Shown here piece by piece: positions 1 to 5,057 of a stretch of DNA of 5,057 nucleotides. This stretch comes from Acidobacteriota bacterium (GTDB lineage Bacteria > Acidobacteriota > Terriglobia > Terriglobales > Acidobacteriaceae), in assembly GCA_021810735.1 (NCBI GenBank), contig JAJZIF010000331.1, positions 1 to 5,057 of the forward strand, written 5' to 3'. Within the stretch, counting starts at the first letter, position 1. Each line of letters opens with the position of its first letter. Under the pieces are notes generated by a model that saw only the letters and a program-made list of their open reading frames with translations, was not told where the DNA came from and made no database searches. The translations under genes and the position numbers were made by a program.

Positions 1-61
1 AACCCACCGCAGCATGGATCAACCCGCCGATCACTGCATCGGCGACGGAACAAATTAGACA

Positions 62-649
62 CTAAACTATGAAGCCACCTGTCTCATACTCGTTGACACT
101 TTCCGCGGCAAACGATTCTTTTAGACGCAGCGAACGATGCTCGCGTTCGCGAAAGAATGCATCAAGCGGGTGAAAGGGCGCTTCCGGCTGGAGGATCGTA
201 CACACCAGCTTAAAAAGGTGAAAGTGGATAGGCCAGAGCAATGACAACAGCTCATTGCGTCGTATGGGCGACGCGCGCTGTTCCAGAAGCTCGGGAAGCA
301 ATGCGAGCTCGCCGTCGCTAAGCATTTTGTCGCACATAGCGTCGAAAAGCTTCCGCACCTCGGGGTGAAGGTCGTCGTCAATCATCCCGGCTGGCAAGGT
401 GTCCTCTGAAATGTTGTAGCCGTCGCCGTGTTCCAGTGTCAGAAGAATTGCTTGCATCAGGCAGAGAACATAGTGCCGAAGAAAGTTCTTCCAAACGATC
501 GCGTCACCTTTCCAAAAGAGGCCCTTGTAGCCTTCTAGTGGATCGTTCAGTTCCTTCGGCGGAGCGAAATAGATTTCCTGCTTCTCCAGTTCATGGAAGC
601 CGTCCAGCAGCGCATGGGTCGAGCGGAAGCGATAGATGAAATCTGCCAT
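62..649 (-). CDS. DUF2971-type protein, probably truncated by an in-frame TAG
   Basis: The protein has 195 residues from the chosen start. Its N-terminus (IYRFRST near residues 5-11, then IYFAPPKELNDPLEGY at 26-41) matches the opening of DUF2971 proteins, whose recurring feature is an aromatic-rich strand followed by a 'NDP-E' motif. The biochemical role of that family is not known to me; its members often sit in accessory or defence-like regions. An upstream ATG at 694 would add 15 residues, but the ATG at 649 has an AAGGAG box 8 nt upstream, so I prefer 649. The C-terminal half usual in the family (a 'SFS-DP--MW-HY' segment) is absent. The reading frame stays open after the TAG for the 20 codons left to the window edge, so a nonsense mutation is plausible. 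It starts 48 nt after the mazF stop on the same strand and could be co-transcribed with the toxin-antitoxin pair. Family call moderately sure, function unknown. Confidence 0.6.
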   Translation of the reverse strand: MADFIYRFRSTHALLDGFHELEKQEIYFAPPKELNDPLEGYKGLFWKGDAIVWKNFLRHYVLCLMQAILLTLEHGDGYNISEDTLPAGMIDDDLHPEVRKLFDAMCDKMLSDGELALLPELLEQRASPIRRNELLSLLWPIHFHLFKLVCTILQPEAPFHPLDAFFREREHRSLRLKESFAAESVNEYETGGFIV

Positions 650-657
650 TACGAAAG

Positions 658-663
658 CTCCTT
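658..663 (-). promoter_or_regulatory. Ribosome binding site of the DUF2971-type gene
   Basis: AAGGAG on the minus strand, 8 nt before the ATG at 649. It decides between that ATG and the upstream in-frame ATG at 694, which lies only 3 nt beyond the mazF stop. Confidence 0.7.
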
Positions 664-697
664 GAAGCCCCTCTGCATCGCGGGCCAGTCCCATTCC

Positions 698-1018
698 TTA
701 CAGCCCTAAAAATCCAATCACTGCCTTGCTGATAACCTGCATGGTCGCCGCATCCACGCGGCCCATGCGCGCGCCAATCTTGGCCCGCGGCACCGTGGTC
801 GCCTTGTCCACCATCACCTGAGATACGCGGCGCAGTCCTGTCTCCTTGCCCGGTTGCACGGTCACGCGAAACAGCGGCGTAGGATGAATCTCTGAAGTCA
901 GCGGCAGCACCGTCACCGAGGGATGCGCGTCGAACGCGTCTGCCTGCAGAATCAGCGCCGGGCGCGGCTTGCCGTAATCGCCCGAGACGGCAATCGTCAC
1001 CAGATCGCCCCGCTTCAC
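698..1018 (-). CDS. mazF: MazF/PemK-family endoribonuclease toxin (intact copy)
   Basis: This 106-residue protein belongs to the MazF/PemK/CcdB-like toxin fold, whose active members cleave mRNA in the cytoplasm at short sequence motifs. Visible family features are the opening VKRGDLVTI (usual 'kRGDiv'), the DYGKPRPALIL segment with the expected catalytic Arg at 19, the LPLTSE strand with the expected catalytic Thr at 41, then GLRRVSQVMVDKATTVPR-KIG (about 61-82) and a C-terminal helix. Length is typical for the family. The start is GTG at 1018: it gives the canonical N-terminus, has GAGGG 6 nt upstream, and overlaps the antitoxin TGA by 4 nt (GTGA), which points to translational coupling. The neighbouring antitoxin is its likely inhibitor and co-repressor. 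Three degenerate relatives lie elsewhere in this window. RNA target not predictable. Confidence 0.9.
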   Translation of the reverse strand: MKRGDLVTIAVSGDYGKPRPALILQADAFDAHPSVTVLPLTSEIHPTPLFRVTVQPGKETGLRRVSQVMVDKATTVPRAKIGARMGRVDAATMQVISKAVIGFLGL

Positions 1019-1284
1019 CGCCAGCCCTCGCTGTCGGTCACGTCGCTGATCCACTCCATCACTTCCGCTTCCTCCGGCGACGAGGCAATCAGCTTCGACT
1101 GCCGACGGGCTTCCACTTCAAACTGCCTCCGCTTCTTGCGCTCGATATAAGCCGCCATCAAGTCCCGCAGGACCTGCGACACCGGCTTGTTCTCCGTCTC
1201 CGTGACCGCCAGAAACTCCCGCTTCAGGTCCGGATCGATGCGAAACGTGAAGGTGCTTCCTGTGGGCTGAGTGGGCTTGGCCAT
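1015..1284 (-). CDS. Ribbon-helix-helix antitoxin partner of MazF
   Basis: An 89-residue protein with the layout of a CopG/MetJ-like ribbon-helix-helix antitoxin. A short beta strand (TFTFRIDPDL, about residues 11-20) would form the DNA-binding ribbon. Two helices follow (REFLAVTETE and PVSQVLRDLMAAYIERKK, about 22-51), and then a charged tail ending in EEAEVMEWISDVTDSEGWR that would wrap the toxin. Its role would be to neutralise the downstream MazF and, as a dimer or complex, repress the shared promoter. The ATG at 1284 has AGGAG 9 nt upstream (1294-1298). The stop codon overlaps the mazF GTG. Order antitoxin-toxin and the overlap are typical of type II modules. The exact antitoxin subfamily is not certain. 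Confidence 0.85.
   Translation of the reverse strand: MAKPTQPTGSTFTFRIDPDLKREFLAVTETENKPVSQVLRDLMAAYIERKKRRQFEVEARRQSKLIASSPEEAEVMEWISDVTDSEGWR
1025..1029 (-). promoter_or_regulatory. Ribosome binding site of mazF
   Basis: GAGGG within the last codons of the antitoxin gene, 6 nt before the GTG at 1018. It supports the GTG start over a longer reading beginning at 1054, which would overlap the antitoxin by 40 nt and add 12 uncharacteristic residues. Confidence 0.6.
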
Positions 1285-1285
1285 G

Positions 1286-1335
1286 ATGTACTTCTCCTTT
1301 GTACATACATTCTATACGCACGAAAAATATGTACA
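1286..1335 (-). promoter_or_regulatory. Probable autoregulated promoter/operator of the toxin-antitoxin operon
   Basis: A perfect 8-bp inverted repeat, TGTACATA (1300-1307) and TATGTACA (1328-1335), is separated by 20 bp. A further TGTAC half-site lies at 1287-1291, next to the ATG. Between the arms the minus strand reads TATAGAAT (1309-1316), a good -10 candidate; I see no convincing -35. Repressor half-sites flanking the -10 box match the usual autorepression of type II modules by the ribbon-helix-helix antitoxin. The base composition here is AT-rich compared with its surroundings. The inverted repeat is directly seen; the operator role is inference. Confidence 0.55.
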
Positions 1336-1381
1336 CATTTGCCTCGCCCATATCTGCGCATCAGCCCATCGCGCCCTGTGG

Positions 1382-2164
1382 CTACGGCAGCTCCCGCACC
1401 CAGATATTCCGATAGCTGATCGGCTGGCTGTGATCGCCATGCGCCTGCAGCATGATGGGCGACCGGTCATATGCCTGATACACGGGCTGGGGTGTGTCCG
1501 TCTTGCCCAACAGCGCGAAATGATTCTGCACCAGCACGCCGTTGAAGAAGACCGTGACATAGGCTGGCGACTTCAGCGATCCATCGCCGTTGAACAACGG
1601 TGCCGTCCACACCACGTCGTAGGTCTGCCACTCGCCAGGCTTGCGGTTGGCATTCACCAGCGGAGGGCTTTGCTTGTAGATAGCGCCCGCCTGCCCGTTG
1701 ACATAGGTTTTGTTGTTGTACGAATCGAGCACCTGCAATTCGTATCCGGTATTGCGTGGACCCGTGCGGGCTAGAAAAACGCCGCTATTGCCGCGCGCCT
1801 GCCCGCTGCCGGTGATGTCCGTCGGAATTCTCCACTCGATATGCAGCTGATAATCGCGGAAGGTATGTTTGGTTTCGATATTTCCCGCAGCCTTGTTCAC
1901 CGTCACCACGCCGTTATCAACGATCCATTTCGCCGGCGACTTGTCGCTGGTTGAAACCCACTGGTCCAGATTCTTGCCGTCGAACAGCACGATCGCATCG
2001 GAGGGAGGCTCTGCATCGGTGCGTCCCGGCGTCACGATCCGGGGCTCCGGGCCCCACACCTCTCTATCGTTACCCTTCGGAGCGGTCGATTGTTGTGCGA
2101 AAACTGCAGCGGTCACCATCATCAGCGCCGCCAAGGTCGGGAGCATCAGGAATTGTCTGCGCAT
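1382..2164 (-). CDS. Secreted DUF1080 (3-keto-disaccharide hydrolase domain) protein
   Basis: A 260-residue protein. Residues 1-23 form a signal peptide: MRRQ, a hydrophobic core, and a VFA|QQ cleavage site. The rest is one DUF1080 (PF06439) beta-sandwich domain. Hallmarks are VLFDGKNLDQW (59-69), GNSGVF (125-130), YELQVLDSYNNKTY (141-154), GQAGAIYKQSPPLVNA (157-172), GEWQTYDVVW (177-186) and the closing LQAHGD plus YRNIWVREL (239-259). These domains resemble concanavalin-like lectin/glucanase folds; some members hydrolyse 3-keto-glycosides, and the family is abundant in sugar-degrading Acidobacteria, Bacteroidetes and Planctomycetes. Expected location is periplasm or outside the cell. Length fits a single-domain member. 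The ATG at 2164 gives the signal peptide but has no clear Shine-Dalgarno. It is followed after 97 nt by the antitoxin operon, which has its own promoter. The substrate cannot be read from the sequence. Confidence 0.9.
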   Translation of the reverse strand: MRRQFLMLPTLAALMMVTAAVFAQQSTAPKGNDREVWGPEPRIVTPGRTDAEPPSDAIVLFDGKNLDQWVSTSDKSPAKWIVDNGVVTVNKAAGNIETKHTFRDYQLHIEWRIPTDITGSGQARGNSGVFLARTGPRNTGYELQVLDSYNNKTYVNGQAGAIYKQSPPLVNANRKPGEWQTYDVVWTAPLFNGDGSLKSPAYVTVFFNGVLVQNHFALLGKTDTPQPVYQAYDRSPIMLQAHGDHSQPISYRNIWVRELP

Positions 2165-2237
2165 AATGACGACGAGAATAAACCCATCGTGTCGAATTCG
2201 GCAAAGATTAAGAGTGAGTGCAAGGCGGGTGCCTCAT

Positions 2238-2327
2238 CCAAGCCTTCTGTTGGCTTGAGTGGGGAAAGAATCAGAATCTGGGTGCCCCAGGTCCGGATTC
2301 TCGGACCTGGGAGGGAAGTTCCGACCC
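2238..2327. repeat. Hairpin repeat module, copy A1
   Basis: The module carries two inverted repeats: CAAGCC/GGCTTG (2239-2244 and 2252-2257, 7-nt loop) and CCCAGGTCCG/CGGACCTGGG (2286-2295 and 2302-2311, 6-nt loop GATTCT). Positions 2238-2322 are identical, base for base, to 4660-4744. It directly adjoins the 3' end of a mazF remnant and lies about 75 bp upstream of the DUF1080 start codon. It looks like an interspersed REP-like element. The strong stem could also act as a transcription or mRNA-stability signal, but no U-run follows, so it is not a standard terminator. Confidence 0.85.
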
Positions 2328-2619
2328 TCACAACCCCAAAAATCCAAGCACAGCCCGGCTGATGGCTTGCATTGTCGCCGCATCCAAGCGCCCCATGCGC
2401 GCGCCAATCTTCGCCCGCGGCACCGTGGTCGCCTTATCCACCATCACCTGCGATACGCGGCGGAGTCCCGTCTCTTTGCCCGGCTGCACAGTCACGCGAA
2501 ACAGCGGCGTGGGATGAATCTCTTGGGTCAGCGGCAGCACGGTCACCGAGGGATGCGCGTCAAATGCGTCCGCCTGCAATATCAGCGCCGGCCGCGGCTT
2601 GCCATAGTCTCTCCGAGAC
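2328..2619 (-). pseudogene. mazF remnant, copy 2 (5' end missing)
   Basis: The minus strand encodes the MazF segment from DYGKPRPALIL through LPLTQE, GLRRVSQVMVDKATTVPR and the C-terminal FLGL, closing at a TGA. It is clearly homologous to the intact toxin at 698-1018, keeping the Arg and Thr expected at the active site. The N-terminal strand (KRGDLVTIAV) is gone: similarity stops at 2619 and unrelated sequence follows. Just before that point the DNA carries the same extra nucleotide as copy 4 (TCGGAGAGACTATGG where the intact gene has TCGGGCGATTACGG), which shifts the frame. No antitoxin gene or ribosome binding site precedes it. The open frame continuing upstream to about 3017 is chance. 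Non-functional in all likelihood. Confidence 0.85.
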
Positions 2620-2872
2620 CAGGCCGCGCCAAGACGTTTGCCCCAATGTTGTGGATCCACATAGAGCGCATCTTCGCGGTTGGGCGGGACGAAGCAGCAT
2701 GTCAGAGTTATGGCATAACCAACATGTGTCGCACGAGCGGCGCAAAGACTGCATTGGAGGCGAAACCGTTTGCGGCGTTTGCACGCATGAAGTGGCAAGC
2801 AAAGCAGGGCAGATACGCTGTCGCATCCAGGAAATTTGAAAGCTCGTCTATGGTCGCGCAGAAGCTGCTGGA
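2620..2872. other. Unassigned stretch between the radical SAM gene and mazF remnant
   Basis: About 250 bp with no recognisable gene. Open frames exist on both strands, but none has a plausible start, ribosome binding site or family motif. The only local structure I see is the dyad GTTATG-G-CATAAC at 2707-2719. There is no terminator-like hairpin with a U-run after the radical SAM stop. It may be degraded sequence joined to the mazF remnant at 2619/2620. Confidence 0.4.
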
Positions 2873-4360
2873 TCAGACGTATTCGCGCTCCCGGTGGCGG
2901 ATCTGTTTGTATCGCGCGAAAGCCTGCCGATCGTCTTCCAGCCCCAGCACGGTGCGAAGTTTCGAGCCGCGATAGGTGTTCGCCGCCATGGCCAGCATAT
3001 TGCGCGCAACGAACCATGGGTCGTGACGAAACACCGAGGGCAGGTGCCGCGTTTTCATTCCGCGTTCGGCCTTCCAGCGCAGGTATTCGATCTCATCCGC
3101 TGACAGGTATTCATTCTTCACGACGGAGGTGGTGCCGTCATACTCTTCAAATCGCTCGTGTTCGATCAGGCCGCGGCGGCGAAAATCGTCTGTCATCGGG
3201 GTGCGAGGATAGGGCGTCGGATGCTGAATGTATGGCCAGTCGACATACTTGCGCGCAAATGCCAGGTTCGCCTCAATCGACTCCACGGTATCGTTGGGGC
3301 TGCCGACGATCAGCCCTCCCACGACGTACATGCCGTTGCGGTGCAGATATTCGATGGCTTGCAGCGTGGCATTGCCGGTGATGTGTCCGTTCGATCGCGC
3401 CGTATTTTTTGCGCTTGCCTGCAGCAGCTTCAAATCGCTTTCCAGGATATTTTCAATTCCTAGAAACACGTAGCGGAATCCGGCGCGCTTCATCAGCGGA
3501 GCCAGCCGCTCGCCGTGGTTGGCGATGGCCGAAGTCATGCCTTGGACAAAATAGTCGAGCGTATGCAGTCCCGCTTCGATGATTGCGTTGCAGAGCGCTT
3601 CAAAGCGGTGAACATTCAGCGTGATATTGTCGTCGACCAGGAAAAACGTGCGTGCCCCGTGCGCCTTTGCATCTCGAATGTCGGCAATCACGCGGTCGAA
3701 CGAGTATGTATGAAAATTGCGGCCACGCATTTCAATGATGGAGCAGAAGCTGCAGTCGAAGGTGCAACCGCGCGACGTCTCGATCACATCCACCTGTCGC
3801 CCCAGCATGGTGTAACCCTTTAAAACTCGCGCGCTCCGCTTGGGCAGACGAATCTCCTCGCTGTCCAGACTGCTGGGCGCGCGCAACTGGTTATGAATCC
3901 ACTTGCCTTGGTGGCGATGCGACAAGCCGGCGATAAAGTGCATGTCGCCATTTTTTTCCAGGGCGCGTGTCAGTTCGCGGAAAGTGATTTCCCCTTCGCC
4001 GCGCACAATAAAGTCAATCGGCATGGCGAGGTAGGCCTCGGACGCAAGGCTGGGATCATATCCGCCGACGATAATCTTCGCATTGGGTTTCAGTTCGCGA
4101 ATCAGATGGATGATGCGTTCCGCGGTGCGGCGCTGGAACGTCATGGTGGAGAGCCCAACCAACTGCGGATCATGCTCCTCAAGCAAGCGTGTGACCGTCT
4201 TGCGCACGCTTCGCTGGCACAGGATCAAGTCAGCGACTGCCACGTTATGATGCTCATCCACGTTGCCCGCAAGTGACGTCAACGCTCCGTTTGGCATCCG
4301 GATCACGATCGAGGGCATGTGCTCAAACGAGTCCGGCATGGACAATAGCAAAATGTTCAC
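2873..4360 (-). CDS. B12-binding domain/radical SAM enzyme of unknown substrate
   Basis: A 495-residue cytoplasmic protein with the class B (cobalamin-dependent) radical SAM layout. Residues 1-135 form a Rossmann-like B12-binding domain: MNILLLSMPD, VGLSTMTF at 68-75, IIVGGYDPSL at 96-105, and the closing FIVRGEGEITFREL at 117-130. The radical SAM barrel follows, with ETSRGCTFDCSFCS at 194-207 giving the [4Fe-4S] cysteines C199, C203 and C206. Later barrel strands are FFLVDDNITLN (239-249), the YVFLGIEN strand (297-304) and VVGGLIVGSPNDT (346-358). The tail from about 380 (HPTPYPRTPM, EEYDGTTSVV) matches family members such as the hopanoid and BchE-like enzymes. The usual cobalamin-coordinating DxHxxG motif is not evident; the corresponding place reads ADLILCQRSVRK (43-54). 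Start is GTG at 4360 with AGGTGGG upstream. It stands alone, so substrate is unknown. Confidence 0.88.
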   Translation of the reverse strand: MNILLLSMPDSFEHMPSIVIRMPNGALTSLAGNVDEHHNVAVADLILCQRSVRKTVTRLLEEHDPQLVGLSTMTFQRRTAERIIHLIRELKPNAKIIVGGYDPSLASEAYLAMPIDFIVRGEGEITFRELTRALEKNGDMHFIAGLSHRHQGKWIHNQLRAPSSLDSEEIRLPKRSARVLKGYTMLGRQVDVIETSRGCTFDCSFCSIIEMRGRNFHTYSFDRVIADIRDAKAHGARTFFLVDDNITLNVHRFEALCNAIIEAGLHTLDYFVQGMTSAIANHGERLAPLMKRAGFRYVFLGIENILESDLKLLQASAKNTARSNGHITGNATLQAIEYLHRNGMYVVGGLIVGSPNDTVESIEANLAFARKYVDWPYIQHPTPYPRTPMTDDFRRRGLIEHERFEEYDGTTSVVKNEYLSADEIEYLRWKAERGMKTRHLPSVFRHDPWFVARNMLAMAANTYRGSKLRTVLGLEDDRQAFARYKQIRHREREYV

Positions 4361-4365
4361 AGAAT

Positions 4366-4372
4366 CCCACCT
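4366..4372 (-). promoter_or_regulatory. Ribosome binding site of the radical SAM gene
   Basis: AGGTGGG, five nt before the GTG at 4360. It supports this rare start codon, which also gives the expected MNILLL opening of a B12-binding domain. Confidence 0.6.
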
Positions 4373-4491
4373 GCCATAAATAATCTGCTTGGGTGGAATT
4401 TTAACCTGAAATCTGCGGAATTGGCGCGTGCCTTCACGCCGGATTGTCGGTCAATCCATACCAGGTAGATGTGGGCTGGTGGCCCTCGATT
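4373..4491. other. Non-coding leader of the radical SAM gene
   Basis: No gene is visible. On the minus strand a TAAAAT box at about 4395-4402 is a possible -10 element for the radical SAM gene, and a TTGACC lies further upstream at 4449-4454. The two are too far apart to form one promoter, so the promoter is unresolved. Confidence 0.3.
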
Positions 4492-4552
4492 CAAGCCTTC
4501 TTTTGGCTTGAGCGGGGGAAATAACCAGAATCTGGGAGGGAAGTTCCGACCC
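4492..4552. repeat. Hairpin repeat module, copy A2, lacking the main palindrome
   Basis: Begins with the same small inverted repeat as the other copies (CAAGCC 4492-4497, GGCTTG 4505-4510, loop TTCTTTT). It continues through CAGAATCTGGG into GAGGGAAGTTCC. Compared with copies A1 and A3, exactly 29 bp are missing: the large hairpin plus one of the two CTGGG direct repeats that flank it. A single CTGGG remains at 4532-4536. It adjoins mazF remnant 3. Confidence 0.85.
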
Positions 4553-4655
4553 TTACAATCCCAAAAAATCCAATCACTGTCTTGCTGATCGTCTGCATCG
4601 TCGCCGCATCCACGCACCCCATGCGCGCGCCGATCTTGCCCCGAGGCACGGTGGC
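4553..4655 (-). pseudogene. mazF remnant, copy 3 (C-terminal fragment only)
   Basis: Encodes only the last part of MazF: ATVPRGKIGARMG-VDAATMQTISKTVIGFFG. A six-base A/T run (4563-4568) in place of five shifts the frame just before the stop codon, so the reading runs on into the hairpin module. Similarity ends abruptly at about 4655, where the next hairpin module begins. The fragment lacks all of the expected active site and cannot be functional. Confidence 0.85.
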
Positions 4656-4659
4656 CCGC

Positions 4660-4750
4660 CCAAGCCTTCTGTTGGCTTGAGTGGGGAAAGAATCAGAATC
4701 TGGGTGCCCCAGGTCCGGATTCTCGGACCTGGGAGGGAAGTTCCCGACCC
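4660..4750. repeat. Hairpin repeat module, copy A3
   Basis: Identical to copy A1 from 4660 to 4744, with one added C just after. It contains the small inverted repeat (4661-4666 and 4674-4679) and the 10-bp palindrome (4708-4717 and 4724-4733). It is placed head-to-tail after copy A2 with the mazF fragment in between, giving a short tandem array of hairpin plus mazF units. Confidence 0.85.
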
Positions 4751-5057
4751 TTACAATCCCAAAAAAATCCAATCACTGCCTTGCTGATCGTCTGCATCGT
4801 CGCCGCATCCACGCACCCCATGCGCGCGCCGATCTTCGCCTGCGGCACCGTGGTCGCCTTGTCGTCCATCACCTGAGATACGCGGCGCAGTCCCGTCTCT
4901 CTGCTCGGCTGCACGGTCACGCGAAACAGCGGCGTGGGATGAATCTCTTGGGCCAGCGGCAGCACCGTTACGGAGGGATGCGCGTCAAACGCGTCCGCCT
5001 GCAATATCAGCGCCGGTCGCGGCTTGCCATAGTCTCTCCGAGACGGCAATCGTCGCC
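4751..5057 (-). pseudogene. mazF remnant, copy 4 (frameshifted, runs off the window)
   Basis: Nearly full-length MazF homology on the minus strand, reaching the right edge of the window where it still matches the intact gene. Three lesions are visible. There is a 1-nt net insertion before DYGKPRPAL (TCGGAGAGACTATGG), shared with copy 2. The Thr expected at the active site has become Ala (LPLAQE against LPLTSE in the intact toxin). A seven-base A/T run (4761-4767) shifts the frame before the normal stop, so the C-terminus reads on into the hairpin module to about 4693. VMVDK has also become VMDDK. Whether an antitoxin gene lies beyond the edge cannot be seen. Confidence 0.85.

Noticed and set aside
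698..1054. Longer mazF reading starting at 1054
   Set aside because: The first 12 residues do not fit the family, while the GTG at 1018 yields the canonical start and has a ribosome binding site.
1271..1774. A 167-codon plus-strand open frame opposite the DUF1080 gene
   Set aside because: It overlaps the operator and a clearly conserved DUF1080 gene in antisense, and shows no recognisable protein features.
2286..2311. Large hairpin as a Rho-independent terminator
   Set aside because: The stem is strong, but no T-run follows it on either strand, and it lies upstream of the DUF1080 gene rather than after a gene end.
2707..2719. GTTATG-G-CATAAC dyad as an operator or RNA hairpin
   Set aside because: A single short dyad with a 1-nt centre and no gene start nearby; expected by chance and too tight to fold as an RNA hairpin.
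2259..2975. A 238-codon plus-strand open frame
   Set aside because: It lies opposite the mazF remnant and the end of the radical SAM gene, and has no ribosome binding site or family motif; it is a high-GC shadow frame.
2328..3017. A 229-codon minus-strand open frame that fuses mazF remnant 2 to upstream sequence
   Set aside because: Only the last 95 or so codons resemble MazF. The upstream part is composed of unassigned sequence and the antisense-frame end of the radical SAM gene, with no start signal.
4492..5057. CRISPR-like array or insertion sequence
   Set aside because: The repeats are few, unequal in spacing and contain mazF homology rather than unique spacers; there is no transposase and no terminal inverted repeats enclosing one.

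Overview
The window looks like a chromosomal segment of a soil-type Acidobacteriota (Terriglobia/Acidobacteriales). This is an inference from moderately high GC, a secreted DUF1080 (3-keto-disaccharide hydrolase domain) protein, a lone cobalamin-type radical SAM enzyme, and interspersed hairpin repeats with GGTGCCCCAGGTC-like cores that I associate from memory with that group. No rRNA, tRNA or taxonomic marker is present to prove it. Every convincing gene lies on the minus strand.

Layout, from high to low coordinates (the direction of transcription). At 4491-5057 there are two head-to-tail copies of a composite repeat: a hairpin-bearing module followed by a decayed piece of a mazF (PemK-family) toxin gene. 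A 495-residue B12-binding/radical SAM protein is encoded at 2873-4360. After an unassigned 250-bp stretch comes a third copy of the composite repeat (mazF remnant 2328-2619, hairpin module 2238-2327). A secreted DUF1080 protein follows at 1382-2164. The window then has an intact type II toxin-antitoxin operon: a ribbon-helix-helix antitoxin (1015-1284) overlapping by 4 nt with MazF (698-1018, GTG start). Its upstream region carries a candidate -10 box inside an 8-bp inverted repeat, as expected for autorepression. A DUF2971-type protein (62-649) with a strong ribosome binding site follows the toxin and may be co-transcribed; it ends early at an in-frame TAG.

The most notable structure is the relation between the intact mazF and the three mazF-derived remnants. 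The remnants travel with a hairpin module that the intact gene lacks. At least two share the same 1-nt frameshift near the 5' end, they show a 5/6/7 homopolymer ladder at the 3' end, and one has lost its palindrome by a clean 29-bp deletion between CTGGG direct repeats. The hairpin module is identical over 85 bp between two copies 2.4 kb apart, while the attached mazF sequence has clearly diverged. The copies bracket the radical SAM gene in direct orientation. This suggests a small repeat family that picked up, or grew from, a dead toxin gene, and that could delete the radical SAM gene by recombination. I see no evidence for a new defence or biosynthetic system beyond this.
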